From the NCBI GenBank assembly GCA_045602325.1, contig JAZSBH010000143.1, forward strand, positions 1 through 9,299: a DNA stretch of 9,299 nucleotides, written 5' to 3'. Made by a program: the position numbers and the translations under genes. Shown in pieces: positions 1 through 5,958 of the stretch. Within the stretch, counting starts at the first letter, position 1, and every line of letters starts with the position of its first letter. The stretch comes from CAMEON01 sp045602325. GTDB lineage: Bacteria > Bacillota > Clostridia > Oscillospirales > CAG-272. The notes under the pieces were generated by a model, which saw only the letters and a program-made list of their open reading frames with translations, made no database searches and had not been told where the DNA came from.

Positions 1-10
1 ACCCAGTTAC

Positions 11-39
11 ATTATACTCGGAGGTTTAACTCTTTTCAA
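11..39 (-). promoter_or_regulatory. Sigma-A promoter firing left out of the window
   Basis: On the minus strand TTGAAA (34-39) is followed after exactly 17 bases by a perfect TATAAT (11-16). It points out of the left edge, so its gene is not visible. Together with the hairpin just behind it (104-122), it could be the promoter of a transposase gene inside an insertion element whose end lies here; that is inference. Confidence 0.6.
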
Positions 40-103
40 TACTTTTTGCTTCGGGCTTGCTTGTAGCTCGCCCTTTTTATTGTCGCTTCGCTCGCTTTCG
101 GCT

Positions 104-122
104 CCCCCAGTAGAACTGGGGG
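104..122. other. CCCCCAG/CTGGGGG hairpin, possible IS200/IS605-type end
   Basis: A perfect 7-bp stem (104-110 with 116-122) closes a TAGAA loop and is followed on the plus strand by TTTATTTGG. IS200/IS605-family elements carry subterminal hairpins of this kind instead of inverted repeats, and the leftward promoter at 11-39 would suit a transposase gene further left. A simple plus-strand terminator is the alternative. No transposase sequence is in the window, so the element call is weak. Confidence 0.35.
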
Positions 123-144
123 TTTATTTGGATGCCAAAAAATG

Positions 145-187
145 GCGCGCAACTCGATTTTCGAGCTGCGCGCCTGCTTATTTTTTT
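145..187 (+). terminator. Strong intrinsic terminator
   Basis: A 13-bp stem with one internal A-C mismatch (145-157 with 161-173) closes a TTT loop. After four bases comes a T-rich tract (178-187). It has the form of a Rho-independent terminator for plus-strand transcripts, but no gene that it would end is visible between the left edge and here. Confidence 0.7.
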
Positions 188-302
188 GCAAAGAAAAACC
201 AACCTAAATGGAAGGGTTCTTAAGTTGGTAACCTGTTCTTTTCCTCCATTCTCTCTTTACACCTTCCCACCATCAGAAAAAACGAATCCGTCAAGGGAAA
301 AA

Positions 303-403
303 GGAGAAAGTATTGCAGGCTTATAACGAAAAAGAGCCGACCTGTCGGGCAGATTTCTCTGCGTGACAAATCGGCTCTCTGAATTTTCAGCAATACTTTT
401 TCC
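303..403. other. Three-tier nested hairpin with minus-strand terminator core
   Basis: Three nested stems share one axis. The outer 14-bp stem pairs 303-316 with 390-403 and has one wobble; the middle stem pairs AGAGCCGA (333-340) with TCGGCTCT (371-378); the inner stem pairs GCAGA (349-353) with TCTGC (358-362). On the minus strand the middle stem is followed directly by a U-run (complement of the A-run 329-333), which makes it a plausible terminator there. The outer arm CAATACTTTTT recurs at 37-47. It may be a terminator, a structured RNA or a small inverted-repeat element; no gene lies between 187 and 409. Confidence 0.5.
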
Positions 404-414
404 CCCTGTAACGC

Positions 415-993
415 TTGACGGGGGCGGGTTTTTCCGATAGCATCCATTACACCAAGGGAGGCTATACGACTTCCGTGGGCCGCGTACTTTTGGAACATGA
501 GCCCATCGAGATCACGCCCATCATGGATATTCCTATGCGCGATACCTTTATATGCACAGACCCCGACGGGTACTACTATATGACGGGCACTTCGGGCCCC
601 GATCCCGATTGGTGGGACAATAACTACGTGATCCATGTCTACCGCTCTCCTGATTTGGAGAACTGGGAGGATCTGGGTGTGGTGTGGGATTTCCGTACCG
701 ATGCCACTTGGGCGAAGGATGCCACACGGCAGGATCGTGTGCCTGTATGGGCACCCGAGATCGCCTACATCAACGGAAATTGGTATCTGACCTATTCCAT
801 GGGCTTCAATGACGGCTACTGCGGCGGTGTCCTGATCAGTATCTCCGGCAAGCCCGAGAGCCCCTATACCGACATCTCCACGAAAAAGCTGGTGGATAAC
901 ATTGATGGGTTCTATTGCAAGCCCGCCATTGTAAAGCTTAACGAGGACGAACGCGGGATCTTGTATGTGCCTGCGCCCGACGAAGAGAATTGA
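415..993 (+). pseudogene. GH43-like glycoside hydrolase fragment with an unrelated tail
   Basis: The frame opens directly after a stop codon (409-411) with no ribosome site, and the TTG at 415 is unlikely to be a real start. The residues read as the first blades of a GH43-type five-bladed beta-propeller, an enzyme family that hydrolyses plant polysaccharide side chains. Visible marks are IPMRDTFI, which carries the position expected for the catalytic base Asp, DGYYYMTGTS, the blade motif VPVWAPEIAYINGNWYLTYS, and NIDGF. Family members run to 300 residues or more, so both ends are missing. After NIDGF (near base 911) the expected acidic DDDG-type blade is replaced by about 27 residues ending GILYVPAPDEEN, which do not look like GH43. 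They may be the tail of the gene that preceded the corrinoid gene, whose ATG follows the stop codon after four bases. I do not recognise that tail. Confidence 0.65.
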
Positions 994-997
994 TACC

Positions 998-1637
998 ATG
1001 AGAAACCAAAGTTTGATTTTGAATGAAATTTCCGAGAACCTCCAGAGAGGTAAGACCAAGATCGTCGCCGAGCTGGTACAGACCGCACTGGACGAGGGCG
1101 TGGCCCCCGACGCCATCCTGAACGACGGTCTGCTGGCAGGCATGAACGTCATCGGCGAGAAATAACGAGGTTTACGTTCCTGAGGTGCTGGTGGCCGCCC
1201 GCGCTATGAATAAGAGCACCGCCATCCTCAAGCCCCACCTGGCCGCCGCAGGTGTGAAGGCCACGGGCAAGGTCTGTATCGGTACCGTCAAAGGTGACCT
1301 CCACGATATCGGCAAGAACCTGGTGAAAATGATGCTGGAGGGCAAGGGCCTGGAGGTCGTTGACCTTGGTACCGACGTCTCTCCCGAAACCTTCGTGCAG
1401 GCCGCCATCGACCAGAACTGTCAGGTAATCTGCTGCTCCGCCCTGCTGGCCACCACCATGGGCGTCATGGAGGATGTGGTCAAGAAGGCAGTGGAGCTGG
1501 GTGTGCGCGACAAGGTCAAGATCATGATCGGCGGAGCCCCCGTTAACGAGGACTACTGCGCCAAGATCGGCGCGGATATCTATACCCCCGATGCTGCTTC
1601 TGCCGCTGACGCTGCCGTGGAGTTCTGCAAGGGTTGA
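998..1637 (+). pseudogene. Corrinoid (B12-binding) methyltransferase protein, frameshifted
   Basis: This is a MtaC/MtbC-type corrinoid protein of about 210 residues. Such proteins carry a methyl group on cobalamin between a substrate methyltransferase and an acceptor methyltransferase in the cytoplasm. The N-terminal helical cap reads from ATG 998 (MRNQSLILNEISENLQRGKT) to MNVIGEK, then meets TAA at 1163-1165. The protein resumes in another frame at NEVYVPEVLVAAR (1164 on). It keeps the cobalamin-ligating DxHxxG motif as GDLHDIGKN and a MIGGAPV loop, and ends at 1635-1637. Family sequence would put about FKN between GEK and NEV; loss of eight bases between AAA (1160-1162) and TAACGAG gives exactly this shift. 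A URO-D methyltransferase fragment follows 12 bases on, as in intact methyl-transfer operons. A sequencing error is less likely for eight bases than for one. Confidence 0.8.
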
Positions 1638-1649
1638 CTTAATACGCAT

Positions 1650-2147
1650 ATGATCAGAAACATGAAACAATGGCTGTCGGACATGATCGCGGCAGATACG
1701 AAGACAGCCCTCCCCATTCTCTCTTTCCCCTCGGTGTCCCTCATGGGCATCACCGTCCGTGAACTGATCTCGGACAGCGACCGTCAGGCGCAGGGGATGA
1801 AGGCTGTGGCAGACCGTGTAGGATCTGCCGCCGCCGTCTCCCTTATGGATCTGTCTGTGGAGGCTGAGTGCTTTGGGGCCACCATCCGCGTGTCGGATGA
1901 GGAAGTCCCTACGGTTATCGGTCGCTTGATCCACGACGAGGACGAGGCCAACGCGCTGAAAGTCCCCGCCGTGGGAGCAGCCCGCTCGGGTCTGTACGTA
2001 GAGTCCATCCGCAAGGCGGTAGACCTAATCACCGATCGCCCCGTGCTGGCGGGCATCATCGGTCCCTTCTCTTTGGCGGCTCGCCTCTTGGACGTGACCG
2101 AGATCATGATGGACTGCTACGACGAGCCCGATATGGTGCATCGATGA
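1650..2147 (+). pseudogene. URO-D-family corrinoid methyltransferase, N-terminal half
   Basis: The protein belongs to the uroporphyrinogen-decarboxylase-fold methyltransferases (MtaA/MtbA/CmuA group), which move methyl groups between a corrinoid protein and a thiol or other acceptor. Recognisable stretches are MKQWLSDMIAADTKTALPIL, LMDLSVEAECFGATIRVSDE, ITDRPVLAGIIGPFSLAARL and EIMMDCYDEPDMVH. Members have about 340 residues. Here the frame ends at 165, directly after DMVH, so the zinc- and thiol-binding C-terminal half is absent. The break lies near base 2143; the sequence after it (2144-2186) matches nothing I know. The start is taken as ATG 1650; ATG 1662 is as likely, and neither has a good ribosome site. 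With the corrinoid gene 12 bases upstream it formed a methyl-transfer operon before decay. Confidence 0.8.
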
Positions 2148-2186
2148 TGATCGATTGAATATGTCATTCCTTTCTAATGGGAGCCG

Positions 2187-2212
2187 CTCCCCCGCCCGCA
2201 AGGGTGGGGGAG
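2187..2212 (+). terminator. Terminator-like hairpin with GCAA tetraloop
   Basis: An 11-bp stem (2187-2197 with 2202-2212), perfect apart from one G-U pair, closes a GCAA tetraloop and is followed by TTTGG. The U-tract is short, so termination strength is uncertain. It lies directly against the start of the group II intron segment. Group IIC introns insert just downstream of terminator hairpins, so it may be the target hairpin; alternatively the right arm is already intron. Confidence 0.5.
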
Positions 2213-2815
2213 TTTGGTATGACGGGCATGGTCAATGCTCTGTGGTGAAAGTCCACCGGGAGGTAGTTACCAACCAACCCGAAAGCGATTCCCAAGGTTT
2301 ACGCCGTGAGGTGTAGGCTGAAAGAAGGGATAGCGAAATCGTAGCCTGACGGACAGGAACTCGGTACGAAGGCGCAATAGGTGGATAAGTTGGCCAAAGG
2401 CAACGAAGTCCAAAAGGTAACCGTAACTCTATTGGGTAGACCGAGCAGGAAGATCCAAGCAAGTTCCTTACTTGCGGAAAGAACATTGGCTTATCCCGCG
2501 AGATCTCATAGGTGCGTAGGAGTAGACTTATTCGAAACGAAACATAGTAACAACGAACTATGAGAAGTCAGCAGAGGCCATAGTACCAAGTGCAAATTTG
2601 GGAAGGGTCGAACAATTCAAAGTGTCGAATTGAAATGTATGTTTCGAATATTTGCCCGACGGTGTGTGAAACCGAAACAAATTGAAGCTGTAGGGACAGG
2701 CCTCCGGACTGTCCGCAAATGACATTGATCCAGCAACAAACTTTAATGGGTAGGTCACGGACGGTCGAGGACGCCAGCCCTACATTGGGTCATTGGAAAC
2801 CCACCGATAAGGGAG
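2204..2815 (+). mobile_element. Group II intron 5' segment, no reverse transcriptase
   Basis: The stretch from about 2213 to 2625 reads like the domain I to IV RNA of bacterial group II introns. Marks are GACGGGCATGG (2222-2232), the GTGGTGAAAGTCCAC hairpin (2243-2257), GACGGACAGGAACTC, and near the end GAGAAGTCAGCAGAGGCCAT (from 2562) with GGGAAGGGTCGAAC, the segment that normally leads into the intron-encoded reverse transcriptase. No RT motif follows in any frame: the frames after 2636 are short and unlike RT, and near 2816 the sequence passes into terminase coding sequence in the other direction. I find no domain V. It is therefore a 5' fragment that could not splice or move alone. The exact 5' end is open; GTGGG at 2204 is a weak match to the usual GTGYG. 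Bases 2640-2815 are assigned by position only. Confidence 0.6.
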
Positions 2816-3724
2816 ATTCAGCACCGCCCGCCGCACACCCGAGAACCGCTCATCGGTCTCCAAAAGATTCCGCCGCAGTCCCGCCGGGTCGAACAGAGAC
2901 CACCGCGTGCCGCACCAGAAGATCTTGGCTCCCTCCTTGGCACGGGGCAGAAGGTTGTTGTCCACCTTGCTCCAGGCCGACATGAGGCGATCCTTGTTGA
3001 GGGCCTCCTCGATGCCGCCAATGAGGTCGTCGGTGATGAGGAAGCCGTCGCAGTCGCAGGCACCGTTCAGGGTACCGTACAGGGAACGGCAGGTCAGGGT
3101 CGGGTATCTCCGTCGGCGGTCAATGTTGATGAACTCCTCGGCGGCGTTGGTCTGTACCACCTTGGCCTCGGGGAAGACATCCCCCCACTTGTAGGTGTAG
3201 GGGTCGTTTATGATCTCCAAGACGCCCCCGTAGAAGGCGGATGTGATGGTATCGGAGTAGGCCGAGTAGAGATTGGAACGCTCGCTGTCCCGCCCCATGA
3301 GCCAGGTGGAGGCGAACAGGAGCAGGGTGGTCTTGCCCACGCGGGGCGGCATGGACAGAAAGCCCTCGTCCAGCTCGTCGTCGGCCAGCCGCTGGATGAT
3401 GTCCACCGCCTGATGCAGAATGGGACGGCGGGGCTGGTAGAACCGCTCGGAGGGCTTTCGGTCAATCTCCAGATAGAGCATGTAGGCATCCAGATCGACG
3501 GGGGCGTCAAAGAGCAGGGAACGGCGATAGAGGTCGTAGAACCCGCCCAGCGCCGACGCGGGGGTGTCGGGATCCCCCATGGCGCGGGTCACCGCCGCCC
3601 GGACCTCCCGCGACAGGGCGTGATCCATGACCTCCCTGGCCACCGAGAACAGATCCTCGCAGGGCTGACGGTCACGGGGAGAGCGGGCAATGGCGGCGCG
3701 GATGGGGTTGATGAGATGTTGCAT
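2780..3724 (-). pseudogene. terL: Phage terminase large subunit, C-terminally truncated
   Basis: Large terminase is the ATP-driven motor and nuclease that packages phage DNA into proheads. The ATPase half is complete: a Walker A variant MPPRVGKTT (residues 125-133), Walker B GFLITDD (227-233) and a coupling motif WCGTRW (270-275), after a roughly 110-residue N-terminal region. Family members have about 450-550 residues. This one ends at 314, and residues after VRRAVL do not continue as a terminase, so the RNase H-fold nuclease is missing. The break lies near base 2816, where the group II intron segment begins. ATG 3722-3724 has AGTGAGG upstream as ribosome site. Upstream is a terminator (3755-3801) and no promoter, so expression would need readthrough. 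The small terminase gene, normally adjacent, lies 3.1 kb away on the same strand. Confidence 0.85.
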
Positions 3725-3754
3725 GGTGCCTCACTTTCTGCGGCACCGGGAATC

Positions 3755-3801
3755 AAAAAAGCCGGGGCCGCTGCGCTGTTTCGCGCGTTGCGACCCCGGT
3801 T
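3755..3801 (-). terminator. Intrinsic terminator after the membrane protein gene
   Basis: On the minus strand CCGGGG (3794-3799) pairs with CCCCGG (3762-3767) around a GC-rich, partly paired interior, and a run of six U (complement of 3755-3760) follows at once. A second hairpin, CCCCGC (3812-3817) with GCGGGG (3824-3829), lies between it and the stop codon of the membrane protein gene, without a U-tract. It closes the leftward arm of the cassette and would shield terL from its promoter. Confidence 0.75.
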
Positions 3802-3837
3802 GGTCTTGGAGCCCCGCCCTGTTGCGGGGGTGGTTAT

Positions 3838-4629
3838 TTATTCAATTGGAATATTGGTAAAAGTAGCGTTATACGTTTTGAACGGACTGCTGCTGTCGGA
3901 GTCGTCGATGATGCGAAGCTGACCTCCGATGCTGGTAATGTTGGTGATGTCCACGTCGTTGAAATCCACGTTCATGACCGAGATCTCGACGGTTCCGATG
4001 GTTTGCGCCGGTACTGCGTCGCTCACGATCACATGGCTGTACGAGTAGCCATTGATCGCTATGGCGTCAGCCTGGATCAAAATGGTTTTGGCTGATTTGT
4101 TTTCCACGTACAGGTACACATCCGCCCGGTCGGATTCGTAAGGATATTTTTTTACGCTCTTAAAAGAAATCCTAACCCTTTGATCTTCGTACAGAAGTAT
4201 CTCCTTCCGCTCGCCGCAGTAGGTACACACAGCGTTGACCATGTTGTGACCGGTTGGCTCACCTTCGGTGATCCCGCATACCGTGCAGGTCTTGGGATTG
4301 TTGCAGGCAGCGTCTTGCCATTTGTGAGTGACGGGAATGGTTCTGGTCGTAAGCACCGCACCGCAGAGATCGCATTGTTTTACTTCCTCTCCATCTCGGG
4401 TGCAAGTTGCGGCCCTGGTTGTGTACCAGGTATTGAGAAAGTGACTGCAAACGGTACTTGCCGCATCGGATGTGGAATCATTGGTGGTGATCGATGTCCC
4501 GCCCGGCTCGCTGTACGATAAGGAGACGGCAAGGGCGATTGCCATTATGACGAGTGCGACAGCGATGGCTGTAACAATGCCGATGGCAATGGATTTCGAT
4601 TTTCGGGGATCGGGGAATTGGTCGTTCAT
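3838..4629 (-). CDS. Membrane-anchored protein with Cys-rich CxxCG repeats
   Basis: A protein of 263 residues. After a short charged N-terminus, residues 14-37 form one hydrophobic membrane segment, probably an uncleaved anchor with the rest outside. Residues 61-139 hold repeats with paired cysteines: CSH at 61-63, C76, CDLCG 86-90, H102, C109, CTVCG 115-119, GH 127-128 and CTYCG 135-139. Such C-x2-C-G and G-H units look like small zinc ribbons or disulphide knots and occur in clostridial surface proteins. Residues 144-263 look like an all-beta domain. Its ATG overlaps the recombinase stop codon as ATGA, and the ribosome site GGAGGAG lies inside the recombinase gene, so the two are translationally coupled. 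Function is unknown; an accessory cargo gene is possible. Recombinase-partner and signalling roles are both speculative. Confidence 0.75.
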   Translation of the reverse strand: MNDQFPDPRKSKSIAIGIVTAIAVALVIMAIALAVSLSYSEPGGTSITTNDSTSDAASTVCSHFLNTWYTTRAATCTRDGEEVKQCDLCGAVLTTRTIPVTHKWQDAACNNPKTCTVCGITEGEPTGHNMVNAVCTYCGERKEILLYEDQRVRISFKSVKKYPYESDRADVYLYVENKSAKTILIQADAIAINGYSYSHVIVSDAVPAQTIGTVEISVMNVDFNDVDITNITSIGGQLRIIDDSDSSSPFKTYNATFTNIPIE

Positions 4630-5402
4630 GTTTGCTCCTCCGTCAAGATCGGCTCATGCTGCCCCTCGATCCACTCCGCGGCCTTCCCGTAGCGGTAGAA
4701 GCCAAGGTACACGTTCTTGTTTTCATATATGGTCTGTACGGTGCTGATGGAAAATTTGGAGCCGCTGTGATTGGTCTTGCCAATAGAATTCAGATATTCA
4801 CAAATGGCCTTGTAGGTCTGCCCTTCCTCGTCCTTCATGCGGAAAATGGTACGAACCACCTCAGCCTCATCCTCAACGATGACCAGCCTACGGTTGTTTG
4901 CGCGGTAGCCGTAAGGGGGACGCCCGCCGCTGTACCCGCCCTTGGCCGCTTTGATGTTCCGACCGCCGCTGGTTCTGCGCCGGATGTTCTCTCGTTCCAA
5001 GGTAGCCGCCACGGCAAGGAAGTTTTCCAGAATGAGTGCGGTCAGCTTGTCCTGCGCCGACCAATCCTCCGAGGTGCTGATGACCTCGATCTCGCGCTTA
5101 TTCAGCTCGGCCTTGTAGTAGTAGTAGATATTCACGTCGCGAGCGATGCGGTCGGTCTTGGCGACAATGACTGCCTCTACGGGTGGATTCGTAATCTCAC
5201 CGTTCAACAGGCGATCAAAAGCAGGGCGGACAAGACTGGCTCCGCTGATTCCCTCGTCGATAAACCAATCTACGATCTCAATGCCATTTTTTTCGGCGTA
5301 TTCAATGATTTGGGTGCGCTGGGACTCAATGCCAAACTTATCCTCGCCCACCTGTCCGTCGGTGGATACACGGCAGTAGGCTACAGCTTTGCGGATGCTC
5401 AT
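4626..5402 (-). CDS. Serine recombinase (short, large-serine-recombinase type)
   Basis: The N-terminal catalytic domain is intact: AYCRVST carries the nucleophile Ser13 with Arg11, then EGISGAS (50-56) and the active-site block KTDRIARD (82-89). These enzymes cut and rejoin DNA at att or res sites through a covalent serine link. From about residue 150 a recombinase domain follows, seen in GGRPPYGYRANNR and YKAICEYLNSIG. The protein stops at 258 with GQHEPILTEEQT, where larger relatives (450-600 residues) continue into a zinc ribbon and coiled coil, so it is a short form or truncated. ATG 5400-5402 has AGGAG nine bases upstream, and the promoter is at 5439-5467. The membrane protein gene follows in ATGA overlap, which suggests that this end is functional rather than a recent break. 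Confidence 0.9.
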   Translation of the reverse strand: MSIRKAVAYCRVSTDGQVGEDKFGIESQRTQIIEYAEKNGIEIVDWFIDEGISGASLVRPAFDRLLNGEITNPPVEAVIVAKTDRIARDVNIYYYYKAELNKREIEVISTSEDWSAQDKLTALILENFLAVAATLERENIRRRTSGGRNIKAAKGGYSGGRPPYGYRANNRRLVIVEDEAEVVRTIFRMKDEEGQTYKAICEYLNSIGKTNHSGSKFSISTVQTIYENKNVYLGFYRYGKAAEWIEGQHEPILTEEQT

Positions 5403-5438
5403 GTCGTTTTCTCCTATGCTTTATGGATTTACGATAAC

Positions 5439-5467
5439 ATTTTATCATAATTACGGCAGTTTGTCAA
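5439..5467 (-). promoter_or_regulatory. Sigma-A promoter of recombinase and membrane protein
   Basis: On the minus strand a consensus TTGACA (5462-5467) is followed after 17 bases by TAAAAT (5439-5444), one base from consensus. The recombinase ATG lies about 37 bases downstream of the -10. The TTACGATAA/TTATCATAA pair (5429-5450) covers the -10 and the likely start site. Confidence 0.75.
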
Positions 5468-5523
5468 GGGGTTTTCGTAAAAAAGTCTTTTTATTTTGCG
5501 CGAGTGGTCGGGGCACTTACCTT

Positions 5524-5571
5524 GGGGCGGACAAAAACCTATATCCCCCAGGGGGCGGGGCAGACTAAAAC
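5524..5571. repeat. Direct repeats around a CCCCCAGGGGG palindrome
   Basis: Two 15-bp copies, 5524-5538 (GGGGCGGACAAAAAC) and 5557-5571 (GGGGCAGACTAAAAC), match at 13 positions and start 33 bp apart. Between them lies the perfect palindrome CCCCC-A-GGGGG (5545-5555). Serine recombinases often act on sites next to the 5' end of their own gene, so this GC-rich block is a candidate att, res or accessory site. Nothing else in the window confirms it. Confidence 0.35.
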
Positions 5572-5602
5572 AAAAAAATTACGATAAATTATGAAAAACA
5601 TA

Positions 5603-5631
5603 TTGACAATTACGATAAAATATGTTATAAT
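5603..5631 (+). promoter_or_regulatory. Consensus sigma-A promoter of the FtsK arm
   Basis: TTGACA (5603-5608) and TATAAT (5626-5631) are both perfect, with a 17-base spacer. It drives the 43-residue gene at 5688 and presumably the FtsK-like gene. The inverted TTACGATAA/TTAGCGTAA pair brackets the -10, so a bound protein would exclude RNA polymerase. So strong a promoter on an accessory gene pair suggests that it is normally held off. Confidence 0.85.
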
Positions 5632-5687
5632 GTTAGCGTAAGGCAAAGGAGCCCACAAAAGCCCCCGATAAGAAAGGAAGTGAGGAA

Positions 5688-5819
5688 ATGACCGAGGGCA
5701 TGACCAATCAACAGTTAAACGCCCTGCTTGAAACCTTGGCCAAGCTGATTGAGAGCAAGGCTAAGACACCCGAGGAAGCCGCGGAGATCGTCCGACAGGC
5801 CAAGACCAAGACCGAGTAA
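5688..5819 (+). CDS. Small protein of 43 residues, unknown function
   Basis: The frame starts at ATG 5688 behind AAGGAAGTGAGG and ends with TAA at 5817-5819. The product, beginning MTEGMTNQQLNALLETLAKL and ending QAKTKTE, is charged and predicted helical: one amphipathic helix (residues 6-24), a TPEE helix cap at 27-30, and a second helix (29-41). There is no cysteine, membrane segment or known motif. The second Met (residue 5) is another possible start. It is the first gene after a perfect promoter and lies 139 bases before the FtsK-like gene, so the two probably share a transcript. A small helical regulator or partner of the recombinase or ATPase would fit the setting, but nothing in the sequence proves it. 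Confidence 0.6.
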   Translation: MTEGMTNQQLNALLETLAKLIESKAKTPEEAAEIVRQAKTKTE

Positions 5820-5826
5820 ATAAAAA

Positions 5827-5904
5827 GTGAGTGACCCAGCCTACCAAGCAAAAATCACTCACAACACCCAAAGGCGGGACGGGAAGCCTTACTCCCCGAC
5901 CGCC
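5827..5904 (+). promoter_or_regulatory. Structured leader before the FtsK-like gene
   Basis: Two hairpins fill the gap before the ATPase gene. GTGAGTGA (5827-5834) pairs perfectly with TCACTCAC (5855-5862); then GGCGG..CGGG (5873-5883) pairs with CCCG.CCGCC (5895-5904) with small bulges. Neither is followed by a T-run, so they are not ordinary terminators. They may adjust expression of the ATPase relative to the small protein, or be DNA-level binding sites. Confidence 0.4.
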
Positions 5905-5958
5905 TCCATTATAACACAGCAGGCGGAAAAAGTCAATACTATTTTGGAGGATTTTCTC

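Larger units (their letters stand above)
5429..5641. promoter_or_regulatory. TTACGATAA operator set in the divergent control region
   Basis: TTACGATAA occurs exactly at 5429-5437, 5579-5587 and 5610-5618. Inverted near-copies lie opposite: TTATCATAA (5442-5450) faces the first, and TTAGCGTAA (5633-5641) faces the third, each one base off. The 5429/5442 pair overlaps the -10 of the recombinase promoter; the 5610/5633 pair brackets the -10 of the rightward promoter. The copies at 5579 and 5610 are 31 bp apart, about three helical turns. This layout fits a dimeric repressor that blocks both arms. No regulator gene is in the window, so its identity is unknown. Confidence 0.6.

Noticed and set aside
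220..1152. 310-residue minus-strand frame
   Set aside because: It lies opposite the GH43 and corrinoid sequence, has no family resemblance and crosses the non-coding hairpins; a shadow frame.
2654..2672. CGGTGTGTGAAACCG as group II domain V
   Set aside because: Too short, and it lacks the AGC triad, the 34-base length and the bulge of domain V.
2719..2985. 88-residue plus-strand frame as start of the intron-encoded protein
   Set aside because: No RT motif, and from about 2816 it is antisense to terL; the first 32 residues resemble nothing I know.
4632..5450. 272-residue plus-strand frame
   Set aside because: Antisense to the serine recombinase, whose motifs are unambiguous.
5827..5958. GTG start at 5827 for the FtsK-like gene
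   Set aside because: No ribosome site there, the stretch is inverted-repeat leader, and GGAGG precedes ATG 5959 at ideal distance.
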